From Ulvibacter algarum (GTDB taxonomy: Bacteria; Bacteroidota; Bacteroidia; Flavobacteriales; Flavobacteriaceae), in contig CANLBJ010000004.1 in assembly GCA_947488905.1 (NCBI GenBank), positions 186,001 to 250,000 of the forward strand: DNA of 64,000 nt, given 5' to 3'. The position numbers and the translations under genes were made by a program. Every line of letters starts with the position of its first letter. Within the stretch, counting starts at the first letter, position 1. The notes below the pieces were generated by a model. That model searched no databases. It was not told where the DNA came from and was given only the letters and a program-made list of their open reading frames with translations. Shown here piece after piece: positions 17,031 to 26,690 of the stretch.

Positions 17031-17116
17031 TTGTCATGCTGAGCCTGTCGAAGCACAACGACAGCGCAAAACTTAACACAGTAACTATTTGCCCTTCGAC
17101 AAGCTCAGGGTGACAA
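17031..17116. repeat. REP-like inverted repeat between convergent genes
   Basis: TTGTCATGCTGAGCCTGTCGAAG (given as its key core TGAGCCTGTCGAAG) at 17031-17053 faces CTTCGACAAGCTCAGGGTGACAA at 17094-17116, about 23-base arms with three mismatches. It lies between the ends of lptB (+) and a glycosyltransferase (-) and may act as a bidirectional terminator or REP element. It is a different subtype from the AGCGCAGTCGAAG repeats at 34.9-35.7 kb. Confidence 0.7.
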
Positions 17117-17154
17117 TTAGAATATCACAACATCGGCTTTACTGCCACTGAATA

Positions 17155-18291
17155 CTAATTTGTTCCCCACACCTCAACATACTTACCAGCCACAATAACG
17201 TGGTCGTGAATCTCAGCCACAAACTTTGCAGCCCGCTCCCCTATTTCTGTAATCAAATTAGGGTTATCAATTAAGTTGCTCAGCTCATTAACCAGATAAT
17301 CAACATCTGGTAACGCATTAATAGCAACTGGTGCTTTAAGATTATAATATGTTGAAAACTCAGCTTCTGCACCCGTAAAAACCACCTTCCCTTTTGCCAT
17401 TGCTTCTAGTGCATTATAACCTTGATCATAAGCTAAAACCTGATCTAAAAGAATGTGTGCTTTGTTATATCGCTGTATGTATTCTGCGTAAGGTAAATTC
17501 TCAACAATGTCAATTTTCACTTTGTCACCATATTTCTTTTTAATTATAGAAAGAGCTTCTTCAAAAAACTGGATTCCTTTTGTGTGATAGTTACTTCTAT
17601 TGATACCCATAAATATGGTGATGGGCTCAGATACATTTATTTTGGGCAATGTTAATTTAGATAGATTTACTGGATTAGGCATTAAGCCCACATATTTAGG
17701 GTGGCCCAATAAAGGCAAATGATAATCCATATCTGAGGCAATCACTCCAGAAACACGTTCATAAATAAAATCATGTAACGCCTTAAAAGGTGGAGTTATA
17801 TATTTTTTCATGTGAGCATATTTCTCCTTTGCAAAAGAACCATCTTTATATCCAGAAAATATAGAATACGGATGCGCATCACTCATCGCGTGAGAAACAC
17901 TTATATAATCTGTACCACAACTGAGCAGAAAAAGCTTCTTATTATGTTCACTTAAAAAAGAAATAATCGCTTTCTCATCTTGAGGCTGTATCACAAAAGG
18001 GCTTTCATTAATCAATTGCACCACATCAAACCCCTTAAGTTGTTCGCTGTGTTTAAAAAATTGATTCTTGATATTTCGGGAAGTAATATCTACGCCAAAT
18101 AGTTTATAAATACCTACTTTAAACTTAGCGGTTATGCCGCTGTCATATTTTCGCGCAAGCAAAATATCACTAGGGTATTTTTTAAAAAAATCGCCTGTAG
18201 AAATGAGTAAAACTTCATGACCAAGCACCTGTAATCCTTCTTTTAAAGAATTATGCAATCTACTGTACTCACCTACTAAAAGTATTCTCAT
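17155..18291 (-). CDS. Glycosyltransferase, GT4-like
   Basis: 378 aa from ATG 18291 (MRILLVGEYS). The frame is open a further 26 codons upstream, but that part would overlap the divergent gene at 18318 and lacks the family N-terminus. GT-B fold: N-terminal Rossmann with a GLQVLGHEV helix, C-terminal nucleotide-sugar region with an EAMAKGKVV motif near 320. Cytoplasmic; sugar specificity unknown. Start codons of this gene and its divergent neighbour are only 26 bases apart. Confidence 0.8.
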   Translation of the reverse strand: MRILLVGEYSRLHNSLKEGLQVLGHEVLLISTGDFFKKYPSDILLARKYDSGITAKFKVGIYKLFGVDITSRNIKNQFFKHSEQLKGFDVVQLINESPFVIQPQDEKAIISFLSEHNKKLFLLSCGTDYISVSHAMSDAHPYSIFSGYKDGSFAKEKYAHMKKYITPPFKALHDFIYERVSGVIASDMDYHLPLLGHPKYVGLMPNPVNLSKLTLPKINVSEPITIFMGINRSNYHTKGIQFFEEALSIIKKKYGDKVKIDIVENLPYAEYIQRYNKAHILLDQVLAYDQGYNALEAMAKGKVVFTGAEAEFSTYYNLKAPVAINALPDVDYLVNELSNLIDNPNLITEIGERAAKFVAEIHDHVIVAGKYVEVWGTN

Positions 18292-18317
18292 ATCTTTGCG
18301 ACTCAATAACGCTGCCG

Positions 18318-19418
18318 TTGCCCAAATATAGCCATATAAAAGTTTGCATTGTAACGATCTCCCTCGCAAAAGGCGGAGCAGAACGCTCTACGGCTATCTT
18401 GTCACAAATGTTAGCAGCACAAGGCTTTGACGTTCATCTAGTAACGCTCACAAATGCAATAGATTATCCTTTTGCAGGTAAACTTTTTAATCTGGGCGAG
18501 TTTAAAGACGCACAAAATAATGCACTAAGCAGATTCAAGCGTTTTGCAGTACTTCGGAAATATCTAAAGCGTGAAAAATTTGACCTCATCATTGACAATC
18601 GCACAAGACAATCTGGATTAAAAGAACTGTATTATCTTAATTACATCTACCGTAAGCAGCGTGTTGTATATGTGGTACGTAGTTTTAATCTAGATCAATA
18701 TTTCCCAAAACAGAAAGCAGCTTCTAGATTAATGGTTAAACGCGCTGTAAAAATTGTAGGAGTAGCAAAAGCGGTTTCAGAAACTGTAAATACAAGATTC
18801 AATACAAACAAGGCAACCACCATTTACAACCCAACACCCATTTTTAAAACTTCAAATACCCCTTCCCCATTTAAGGAGAAGTATATTATATTTTTAGGAC
18901 GCTTGGTTGAAAACGTAAAGAACTTTACACTTTTATTAGAAGGCTACAAAAACTCTAATATTTCAGCAGCAAAAGTGCACCTCAAAATAATGGGCGAAGG
19001 TGAAGACAAAGCTTTTATTCTAAATAAAATTAAACAGCTTGGGCTTGAAGAGACCGTTGCCATTTTACCTTTTACAGCAGATATACAACCTTATGTTGCC
19101 AATGCAGAATTCTTAACACTGACAAGTCATTATGAAGGTTTCCCAAGAGTACTCATTGAAGCTTTATCACAACAGACGCCTGTAGTTTCTGTAGATTGTA
19201 AAAGCGGTCCAAACGAAATTGTTATACAAGGTGAAAACGGGATTCTTGTTCCTAATTATGATGCAAAAGCTTTAGGAGATGCCTTTGCAAAAATGATAAA
19301 TGAACCAGAATTTTTATTACATTGTAAATCAAATGCACTATCAAGCATAGCGCATTTAAAAACCGAACAGATTGCGCCACAGTGGTCACAACTCATACTA
19401 GATGCCATTAAACATTAA
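18318..19418 (+). CDS. Glycosyltransferase family 4
   Basis: 366 aa. The donor-side loop KGGAERSTAILSQ near residue 17 and the EX7E-type region SHYEGFPRVLIEALSQQTPVV identify a GT4 retaining transferase. The start is TTG 18318; a TATCTTTG element at 18291-18298 could be its -7 box. Overlaps the following ketoisomerase gene by 17 bases, so the two are linked. Confidence 0.85.
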   Translation: MPKYSHIKVCIVTISLAKGGAERSTAILSQMLAAQGFDVHLVTLTNAIDYPFAGKLFNLGEFKDAQNNALSRFKRFAVLRKYLKREKFDLIIDNRTRQSGLKELYYLNYIYRKQRVVYVVRSFNLDQYFPKQKAASRLMVKRAVKIVGVAKAVSETVNTRFNTNKATTIYNPTPIFKTSNTPSPFKEKYIIFLGRLVENVKNFTLLLEGYKNSNISAAKVHLKIMGEGEDKAFILNKIKQLGLEETVAILPFTADIQPYVANAEFLTLTSHYEGFPRVLIEALSQQTPVVSVDCKSGPNEIVIQGENGILVPNYDAKALGDAFAKMINEPEFLLHCKSNALSSIAHLKTEQIAPQWSQLILDAIKH

Positions 19419-19818
19419 CGACATACAACTCACAGAAATACGTAAAATAAGCGATGGCGATGGCCGTGGTAATCTTTCTGTTATAGAAAAAGACGTATTA
19501 CCATACGAGATAAAACGTGTGTATTATTTATATGATGTACCTAGTGACGGTACTCGTGGAGGTCATGCACACAAAGAGCTACAGCAGTTTTTAATAGCAT
19601 TAAGCGGTAGTTTTGATGTAGTACTTGATGATGGAGAAATAAGAAGAACTATTACACTTAATAGACCTAATAAAGGCTTGTTAATCCCTTGCGGAATGTG
19701 GCGTGAGTTAGAAAATTTTTCTGCGGGTGCGGTATGTTTATCTTTAGTGAGTGCAGAGTATGATGAAGAAGACTATATACGTGATTATAAAGATTTTAAA
19801 TTATCTAAAGACGCTTAA
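19402..19818 (+). CDS. Sugar 3,4-ketoisomerase, FdtA/QdtA (WxcM-like) family
   Basis: 138 aa, single cupin. GGHAHKELQQFLIALSG around residues 52-68 holds the catalytic His pair of dTDP-4-keto-6-deoxyglucose 3,4-ketoisomerases, and LLIPCGMWREL is the other typical block. It makes dTDP-3-keto-6-deoxyhexose for 3-amino sugars. The expected partner aminotransferase is 13 kb away at 32513-33613. The 3' end overlaps the convergent GT2 gene by 18 bases. Confidence 0.85.
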   Translation: MPLNINDIQLTEIRKISDGDGRGNLSVIEKDVLPYEIKRVYYLYDVPSDGTRGGHAHKELQQFLIALSGSFDVVLDDGEIRRTITLNRPNKGLLIPCGMWRELENFSAGAVCLSLVSAEYDEEDYIRDYKDFKLSKDA

Positions 19819-20733
19819 CCTTAAACCTAGTTGTTTTAAACTCTGCTTAGTCTTAAGTAAAAGTTGCAGTGTTCCTTTATTTTGCTGAAGTAAAAACCGT
19901 TGTTTTCTGTTTAGATTTTTAAGATCTATTGCATTATAAAATCTTTTAAAACTAATTTTGTCCCCTTCTATTTTAGCTAGCATACAAAGAGAAAATCTAT
20001 TAAGATCCAAAAATCTCTTTAGTTCTAAATTCTCTTTTTCCTCATCTACATAGCCCTCAAAACTAGGCTTATCCCTAACACTTTTACTAGTTTTAAACAA
20101 GCTTTCAATTGCCATATTATTATACGTAACTAACTCTTCATTTAAGAATACTATTGGATAGTTTAAGCCAACTCTAACATAAAGATCTGTGTCTTGCCCA
20201 CTTTTAATCGAAGGATTATAATAGCCGATGACATCAAATGAATTTTTTCTAATAACAGTGCTAGAACTATGTAAAATAGACTCTAACATACTCGCTCTAA
20301 AATAATTAAACACCTTGATTTCACCCTTATTTAGTGAAATAGTATAATCCCTGCTTCTGTAACTATCGTTTTCATACACCTTAAGTGCAGTAGCAAAAAT
20401 AGACTCTTCAGGATACAGATTAATTAATTCACTTTGCCTTGCCAAATAATCTACATCCCACAAATCATCTGCATCAAGTAGCGCAACAAATTCTCCTTTT
20501 GCCTTTTCTATAACATAATTACGCCCAGCAGCAGCTCCTTTGTTTTCTTCGGAAAAGTAACTGATTCTTGAATCTGTAAATTTTAATATTTCTGCTTCGC
20601 TATTATCTGTGGAGCCGTCATTGAGAATAACAATTTCAAAATCTTGAAAGGTTTGACCTAACACACTTTGCAAAGTAGCAGTAATATATTTTTCTTTATT
20701 AAAGACAGATATGACAACAGAGAACTTAGGCAT
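19801..20733 (-). CDS. Glycosyltransferase family 2
   Basis: 310 aa. GT-A fold with SVVISVFNKEKYI at the N-terminus, NDGSTDNS at about 38-45 and the metal-binding LLDADDLWD near 88-96. Inverting transferase of unknown acceptor. Last gene of a minus-strand run; overlaps its upstream neighbour (20726) by 8 bases and the convergent ketoisomerase gene by 18. Confidence 0.87.
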   Translation of the reverse strand: MPKFSVVISVFNKEKYITATLQSVLGQTFQDFEIVILNDGSTDNSEAEILKFTDSRISYFSEENKGAAAGRNYVIEKAKGEFVALLDADDLWDVDYLARQSELINLYPEESIFATALKVYENDSYRSRDYTISLNKGEIKVFNYFRASMLESILHSSSTVIRKNSFDVIGYYNPSIKSGQDTDLYVRVGLNYPIVFLNEELVTYNNMAIESLFKTSKSVRDKPSFEGYVDEEKENLELKRFLDLNRFSLCMLAKIEGDKISFKRFYNAIDLKNLNRKQRFLLQQNKGTLQLLLKTKQSLKQLGLRLSVFR

Positions 20734-21607
20734 TTTCTTGTCTTTTTAGGTTGATGTAATGTTGCAATCTATATAAATCAAAATACAATAGCGTAGGTTT
20801 TTGACTTAGTAAATTTGCTTTCATCCCTGCTTTGCGTCTTGTTAAATATGCGAACAAAGGTTTAATTAAAAACAATATTTTAAGCTTTACATAAACAGAT
20901 TGCAGCTTTGTAAAATCTGTATCTAAAAGATCTTCTTTTTCTAAAGCTATAATTGATGCCACTCCTTCAATAGATTTTTCAAGAAATTGTGCTGAAGTCT
21001 CTAAACCTAAATGCTGCACAGGATTGTCTATTTGCAACACAGAGGCCTTCTCGTTTTTTAAATTTTGAGACAGTAGTAAATCGTCTCCGTAAAAGTTTTC
21101 CAACTTCGCATTTATTTTAAGAAACAAGGCTTTGGTTATTCTAAAATTACCTGCGGTAATAATGTAGTTTCTTTTAGATCGCTGTACTGCGGTTTGCTGC
21201 TCTTTGTTGCTTCCGTAGATATAACGAAGTTGTTGGTTTGCATTTGCTTGCACCCCATTATAGGTGATGCCCCCACAAATTACCTGTGTCTTTAAGTTCT
21301 CTAAATATTTTTTAATAAAATCTGATTCAAAAGGCAATACATCTGCATCAAGAAAAAGTAGATTTTCATAATTGGCTTCTTTTGCCAGTAGCTGGCGAGT
21401 GGCACTTCTGCCCAAGTTTTCGGGATTAACGTGATAGACAACATTAGCCATATCTTCAATCTCTAAATTTTCCGAAGTAAAATGAATTGAGGCATCTTCA
21501 CGTACTACTATTTCAAAAGCAATTGATAATCCCGTTGCTTCTGCGTGCAACACACGCACCAGCTGCCTAATATCATAATTGTATGTAGGAATCAGGATTG
21601 AAATCAC
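20726..21607 (-). CDS. Glycosyltransferase family 2
   Basis: 293 aa. ISILIPTYNYDIRQLV start, REDASIHF in place of the usual DDGS loop, and LLFLDADVLPF with the DxD motif near 93-99. The acceptor domain contains FYGDDLLLSQNL. Divergent from other GT2 proteins of this block. Gap of 14 bases to the DPM1-like gene upstream. Confidence 0.83.
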   Translation of the reverse strand: MISILIPTYNYDIRQLVRVLHAEATGLSIAFEIVVREDASIHFTSENLEIEDMANVVYHVNPENLGRSATRQLLAKEANYENLLFLDADVLPFESDFIKKYLENLKTQVICGGITYNGVQANANQQLRYIYGSNKEQQTAVQRSKRNYIITAGNFRITKALFLKINAKLENFYGDDLLLSQNLKNEKASVLQIDNPVQHLGLETSAQFLEKSIEGVASIIALEKEDLLDTDFTKLQSVYVKLKILFLIKPLFAYLTRRKAGMKANLLSQKPTLLYFDLYRLQHYINLKRQENA

Positions 21608-21621
21608 GACTTAAAATAATA

Positions 21622-22596
21622 TTATTGAATATAAGGTTTTGCCTTAGTTTGTGCGCCTACACTAATCTTTCTTACTTTATAAGGGCGTTGTCTTTGTGTC
21701 TCATAATAGGTACGCATTTGTAAATCTATGATAATACCAACCGTAAAAAGCTGGACACCCATCAGTACAAATAAGACCCCTAAAATAAGAAGTGGACGCC
21801 CCCAAATATCGTGACCTTGTAGTTTTTCTATTAATAAATAGATGTTAATAACACCTCCTAAACCAAATAAAAACAAACCGATATTTCCGAAGAGATACAG
21901 TGGTTTTTGTAAGTAATTGCGTTGAAAAAGGATCAATAAAATATCATTAATAACCTTGATCGTTCTACCTAGTCCGTATTTAGAAACTCCAAATTTTCTT
22001 GGGTGATGTTTTACCGGCACTTCTTGTATTCTGGCGCCATTTAAAAAGGCAAGCAATGCTATAAAACGGTGCATCTCGCCGTAAAGATTTAATTCTTTTG
22101 CAGTCTCTTTAGTAAAGACTTTTAAAGCACAACCTTGATCTTTAATATTAAGTTTAGTGGTTTTTCTAATGATGAAGTTGGCAATTTTAGAAGGAATCTT
22201 CTTTACAAAGCTGTCCTTTCTTTTTGCTCTAATACCGGTTACTAAATCTAGTTCTTCATCAATAGACTTTTGCAACATCATAGGGATGTCTGTGGGGTCA
22301 TTTTGCATATCACCATCCATAGTGATAATAAACTCACCCGAGGCATAGTCAATACCAGCGGCTAGTGCGAGACTCTGCCCGTAATTTCTTTTCAACTCAA
22401 TAAGATGCACATTTTTATTATCCATCTTTTTGACGGCTAGCACGGTAGCATCTGTTGAGAAATCGTCAATGTAAATAATCTCAAACGTGTACTCTTTTAG
22501 GGCGCTCTCTATTTGCCCTGTTAATAAGGCAACGTTTTCTTCCTCGTTGTACACGGGAATAATTATCGATAGTAATGTATTCTTAAGGTCTGTCAA
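21622..22596 (-). CDS. DPM1/ArnC-like polyprenyl-phosphate glycosyltransferase
   Basis: 324 aa. A GT2 domain (IIPVYNEEENV, IDDFSTD, TMDGDMQNDP) is followed by two membrane helices at about 230-295 (LFGNIGLFLFGLGGVINIYL; then LLILGVLFVLMGVQLF). The architecture matches GtrB/ArnC proteins, which load a sugar on undecaprenyl phosphate. The nearby membrane GT-C at 22804 could use such a lipid-linked donor. Confidence 0.88.
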   Translation of the reverse strand: MTDLKNTLLSIIIPVYNEEENVALLTGQIESALKEYTFEIIYIDDFSTDATVLAVKKMDNKNVHLIELKRNYGQSLALAAGIDYASGEFIITMDGDMQNDPTDIPMMLQKSIDEELDLVTGIRAKRKDSFVKKIPSKIANFIIRKTTKLNIKDQGCALKVFTKETAKELNLYGEMHRFIALLAFLNGARIQEVPVKHHPRKFGVSKYGLGRTIKVINDILLILFQRNYLQKPLYLFGNIGLFLFGLGGVINIYLLIEKLQGHDIWGRPLLILGVLFVLMGVQLFTVGIIIDLQMRTYYETQRQRPYKVRKISVGAQTKAKPYIQ

Positions 22597-22623
22597 TGGG
22601 TGTTATTTAAAATCTTTTTATGA

Positions 22624-22742
22624 TGTCACACTGAGCGCAGTCAAAGTGCATTAAATGACTAATATAAAATGGTCTTCGACAACTACGTTGGGTATTCTCA
22701 AATTTGCTAGTCGCAATTTTTCTAATAATGCTCAGACTGACA
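22624..22742. repeat. Degenerate REP-like repeat
   Basis: TGTCACACTGAGCGCAGTC at 22624-22642 and GCTCAGACTGACA at 22730-22742 are arms of the same family that flanks the GIY-YIG gene at 35 kb, here degraded. Lies in the 207-base gap between two minus-strand glycan genes; nothing else is seen there. Confidence 0.55.
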
Positions 22743-22803
22743 GAGTGCCAAATCTACAAAAAATAAGAACGAATAATTAAGTTTATTAATCCAACTATAA
22801 AAA

Positions 22804-24447
22804 TCAGTCACGCTGCTTATAAATTCTGAAATATTCATGCGTTGATACCAACTCCCAATTATCCCTCACATAAAGAGTAAGCAGTGACTCTTCTTCATAA
22901 TTATTTACCGAAGTTTCAAAGTCATTCTCTAATAAAACCGTCACATTATTATCTTCAAGCTTAGCTATATATTCGTCAAATCTATCTGCAATATGATGAT
23001 TAAACACCCAGTCAATCCCTATTGGGTTTACCGTTTCTGTTAGATAATGTGCTAGCGTAACAGATGGTAAAACCGTATAATTAGTTTGTTGTTGCGATAG
23101 CGTTTTTAGCTCAGCATATTTATCAAAGGTTGCTTTGTCACTTTTAATAGTGGCTAGTTGCGGGTAGACTTCTCCCATATCATAGGTGAGTTCTTTTCTA
23201 TCACTATCCATATAAATGTTTTGATAGCCTATATAAAACGTAACCACATAAAGTGCTATCACCGCAAAACCTGTTGATTTTCTAAAAGGCACCGAACTTG
23301 TTGAAAACACAAATGTGAAAATCGCAAATACGATGGGTGTAGATACATCTATAGGCGTATTAAAACCATTGCTTATAGAAGCGCACCAGCCTAAACTTAA
23401 TAATAAAAGTAAAAACCAATACCCTTTATTTTGCCTTGTACTCCAGACAGAAAAGAGTACAGAAAACACAAATAAGGTTTGTATTATAGATTGCTTTACG
23501 GTGTGAAAAGGATCTTCATTTACAAAAAGATATATTAAAATTCCAGCAATGACTAGTTGTACAAAAATATAAACCAAATTTTGAGGCACTAACTTTTTAA
23601 GCAACCATACTATAATGATCATTACAGCAACAATCAAAAAATTAGTTTTCAATCCCATATAATAGGTATGAAACCCTGTACGCCAAAAACTGCTACCAGA
23701 GGTAAAACTAAACATCTGCTCAAAGAATAACTCTAAGGCATCATTAGCATATAAAACACCTAAAAAAGAAGCCGCGAAGAATAATCCAAACCCTATAAAC
23801 CAAGCCGTTGTTTTAAACTGTTTCGTCAATAATAAATAGAGAGTAATAAACACCGGAAAAAAGTAGAAAGACTGCTTACACAAAACCCCTAGTGAAACGA
23901 AGAAAGCTGCTAGTAATAGCTTCCACCATGTTTTTTTATCCTGAAATAAGAAGTAAATACCAATAGCACTAAAAAAGACACCATCTATAGTGTTCCAGGG
24001 CATTGGCGGATAATTATGTATTGAGATTAAAGCCCCAACAATGGCAATAAAATAGACAATATCACGGCGCTTAATAGAAAACACTTTACAAGCTAAATGC
24101 GATAAAATTAGCGAATAACTAAAGACCTGCACATAATAGAACATCCGGTTAAACAGGTAAGCAAACTCTTCAGAAATATATAAAGGCAAGGAATGAAAAT
24201 AGGGCGACATAGGTGGTTTTATGTACACAAAATCACGATATGGAAAAACCCCGTGGTACATACTCCACGAGATACTAAACACCGTACCGTTATCTCCATC
24301 CTCAAGACCATACGGGCCATACATTAAAATATAAAAAAGCACTAATGCATAAAATACATATGTGAAAGGATTTTTGTAAATTGAAACAGTTTGCACGCGG
24401 TCTTTAAATTTTAGGCTAAGATAAATATTTGAGCGGCTTGAAGGCAA
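22804..24447 (-). CDS. Multi-pass GT-C-like membrane protein (ArnT/PMT-like)
   Basis: 547 aa with about ten membrane helices and a soluble C-terminal domain of about 120 residues. Near the N-terminus GLEDGDNGTVFSISWSMYHG followed by FPYRDFVYIKPPMSPY has the acidic first-loop pattern of polyprenyl-phosphate-sugar-dependent transferases (ArnT, PMT_2). The longest start is TTG 24447; a GTG 17 codons later is an alternative. Likely transfers a sugar outside the inner membrane. Substrate unknown. Confidence 0.7.
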   Translation of the reverse strand: MPSSRSNIYLSLKFKDRVQTVSIYKNPFTYVFYALVLFYILMYGPYGLEDGDNGTVFSISWSMYHGVFPYRDFVYIKPPMSPYFHSLPLYISEEFAYLFNRMFYYVQVFSYSLILSHLACKVFSIKRRDIVYFIAIVGALISIHNYPPMPWNTIDGVFFSAIGIYFLFQDKKTWWKLLLAAFFVSLGVLCKQSFYFFPVFITLYLLLTKQFKTTAWFIGFGLFFAASFLGVLYANDALELFFEQMFSFTSGSSFWRTGFHTYYMGLKTNFLIVAVMIIIVWLLKKLVPQNLVYIFVQLVIAGILIYLFVNEDPFHTVKQSIIQTLFVFSVLFSVWSTRQNKGYWFLLLLLSLGWCASISNGFNTPIDVSTPIVFAIFTFVFSTSSVPFRKSTGFAVIALYVVTFYIGYQNIYMDSDRKELTYDMGEVYPQLATIKSDKATFDKYAELKTLSQQQTNYTVLPSVTLAHYLTETVNPIGIDWVFNHHIADRFDEYIAKLEDNNVTVLLENDFETSVNNYEEESLLTLYVRDNWELVSTHEYFRIYKQRD

Positions 24448-24481
24448 AACTTAGTTCTATTACTTCTGAAAGTTTAAAAAA

Positions 24482-26119
24482 ATGAAAAAATCACTTCCTA
24501 TTTTACTGCTGTTATTTCTTATAAGTTTCTCCGGGATAGCTCAAGAAGAATACTGGTTTTACGTGCGTGCAAAAGATTCTACTTTTACCCCTCAGTTTAC
24601 AGCCACAGCAAATGGTTTTGAATATCAAGGCCCAGAAGAGTCATTAAAACAAACCCTTAGAAACCATAAAGTCAAGACCTTTAAAAAAACCCAGAAGCAC
24701 GCAAAGCCAAATTATTTAAAGAGCACCTTTTTTGTGATTGCAGATTCTCCAGGCTTTCTAGAAGACTTATTAAAAAACAATCGCAAGATTTTTGAATCTG
24801 GTGAGATGATTCCTCCTTCAGAAATGAAAATCTATGAGCCCAATGATTATGGGCTAACAAGTACTATAGGCTCAAACATAGGTTTACAGTTTAACATGGA
24901 TTATTATGACGTGATGGAAGTACCCAAAGCTTGGTACCTCACCACAGGACAACGTGACGTAATTATCGGTATTAGCGATGGTGCCTTAGATTCATTAGGT
25001 AATGACTTTAAACATAAGGCTACCGTAATAAGAAAATCACATCTAGCTCAAGGTCACGGGTATAGCATCTCTGCAAACGCAGCAGCGCAAGGCGACAATG
25101 GCTACGGTATACCTGGAGTCTGTTATGACTGTAGTATTTTCGGTACTACATATGGTGATTTTAAAAATTTTGCGCAGCTTAAAGAGTTAGCAGATAAAGA
25201 TGTAACGGTCATAAATTGCAGTTGGGTAGGTAGTGAAACAGAGACAGGACAAGCTGCCATTAATGAAGTTTTTAATAAAGGGACACTTATAGTGGCTGGA
25301 GCCGGTAATCGCGGTTGGGATGAATATCCAGGAACCAAAAAATATTATCCTGCATCTTATGATAATGTGATTTCGGTGAGCTCTGTACAACACAGATATG
25401 AAGATGTTTTTGACAACTTTGGGTACGAAAAAAGAAATGGCATCCCCTATTTTGCAGAAATTAGAGGGTATCTAGGCCGTACAGGTGGCTTTGTGGGTAA
25501 AGACATAAAAAATGCTCCAGTTATTTACCCAGTAAGTACTGCCACATTAAATGAAGATGTAGATATTTTAGCGCCCACTGTTGGTTTATTTAGATACTCG
25601 CAGTTTGTCTTAAAAGGAACAGAAATGGGTAGCGAATTTTCTACCACTAGTGGGGCAACCGCATTGGTTTCTGGCACTATTGGCTTAATGTATTCCCTTT
25701 ATCCTTGTTTACCTAAAGAGCAAGTAGACGGTATAATAAAACTAACTGCAACTAACATTGACCACATTGCAGCAAACAAACCTTACGCCGGCAATTATGG
25801 TGCAGGGATGCTCAACACCGGTAAAGCTGTAAACTTAGTGCACGATCTTTTTTCTGAAACGTCAACGGCATTAATAAGCGATCAAGATATGAGCAGATGG
25901 CACTTCCCACTTACCGCATTGTCAGAAAAAGTAGTGATAGAAAACCAAACCTTTAGGGATGCTGCGCGATTAGATTTAAAGGCAAAAAACCAAATAGTAT
26001 TAAAACCAGGAACTTCACTAAAACCTAACAGAGAAGGAAGTATCGTTTTAAGAATTGACCCCAATCTTGAAAAAGAATGTGAATTGAGGCTTAGAGAAAA
26101 TAGAACTGTAAACAATTAA
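24482..26119 (+). CDS. Secreted subtilisin-like (S8) serine protease
   Basis: 545 aa. Signal peptide (residues 1-20, ...SFSGIAQ), N-terminal propeptide-like region to about 140, then the S8 domain. Probable triad: Asp166 in IGISDGAL, His192 in GHGYSISANAA, Ser390 in TTSGATALVSG; oxyanion Asn276 in AGAGNRG. The usual GTSMA around Ser reads TTSGATA, so the match is diverged but complete. A C-terminal beta-rich tail (about 460-545) shows no clear T9SS sorting signal. It starts 34 bases from the divergent GT-C gene and is followed after 4 bases by a lipoprotein gene. Confidence 0.85.
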   Translation: MKKSLPILLLLFLISFSGIAQEEYWFYVRAKDSTFTPQFTATANGFEYQGPEESLKQTLRNHKVKTFKKTQKHAKPNYLKSTFFVIADSPGFLEDLLKNNRKIFESGEMIPPSEMKIYEPNDYGLTSTIGSNIGLQFNMDYYDVMEVPKAWYLTTGQRDVIIGISDGALDSLGNDFKHKATVIRKSHLAQGHGYSISANAAAQGDNGYGIPGVCYDCSIFGTTYGDFKNFAQLKELADKDVTVINCSWVGSETETGQAAINEVFNKGTLIVAGAGNRGWDEYPGTKKYYPASYDNVISVSSVQHRYEDVFDNFGYEKRNGIPYFAEIRGYLGRTGGFVGKDIKNAPVIYPVSTATLNEDVDILAPTVGLFRYSQFVLKGTEMGSEFSTTSGATALVSGTIGLMYSLYPCLPKEQVDGIIKLTATNIDHIAANKPYAGNYGAGMLNTGKAVNLVHDLFSETSTALISDQDMSRWHFPLTALSEKVVIENQTFRDAARLDLKAKNQIVLKPGTSLKPNREGSIVLRIDPNLEKECELRLRENRTVNN

Positions 26120-26123
26120 AAAG

Positions 26124-26592
26124 ATGAAAAAAAATAATAACAATACTATCAATCTCATTATTTGCATTTTTAGGGAGTTGCAATACAGATGACACTAGCG
26201 AGCCTAGCTCTATAGAAATAAGAAATTATAAGCTTAATTTCCCTACAACTTTTACCCTAGAAGAAATTCAAGGCATAGACTCTTATGTTGGCTACATTAA
26301 AGGATCTGGTATAACCCTAACTTTTGACTATGGATGGTATACAATTGCATATACTGGCTTATCACCAGAAGAATATCTAGTTACAGAAGATGAAATACAA
26401 GGTCATTATAGGCAAATAGTGAAACCCGTAAACTCTGAAAATAATTATACCAATCTCCATATCTATAAAATAAGTGATACCATTAATAATGAAGGAGGTT
26501 ACAACTCGCTTAGTGTATATACAAACAACTTAAACTCTAGTCAACAACAGATGATTGTTGAGGTCTTCAATACTATAGAAATCATTGAGTAA
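26124..26592 (+). pseudogene. Lipoprotein gene out of frame at an A8 tract just after the start codon
   Basis: ATG 26124-26126 is followed by eight A residues (26127-26134). The ATG frame stops after 22 codons. One base over, an open frame of 153 codons runs to TAA 26590-26592 and encodes a typical lipoprotein: KIITILSISLFAFLGSC with lipobox LGSC, then NTDDTSEPSS and a ~130-residue beta-rich domain. With seven A residues the gene would be intact. It may be a slippage-controlled (phase-variable or transcriptional slippage) gene, a recent frameshift, or a sequencing error. The domain is not recognised. Its position after the subtilase suggests co-expression. Confidence 0.7.
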
Positions 26593-26598
26593 ATAAAA

Positions 26599-26628
26599 AA
26601 CGACACTCTGTAAAAACAAAGTGTCGTT
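26599..26628 (-). terminator. Intrinsic terminator of the cysteine synthase-family gene
   Basis: AACGACACT/AGTGTCGTT stem with a 12-base loop. On the minus strand it is followed by a T-rich run (TTTTTATTTACT), so it fits termination of the gene ending at 26691. It also sits at the end of the plus-strand lipoprotein gene. Confidence 0.7.
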
Positions 26629-26690
26629 CATAATCTATATTCTATTCTCCATATTCTAAAGAAAACCGTCTAAAGTCAAAAGACTAAGGT

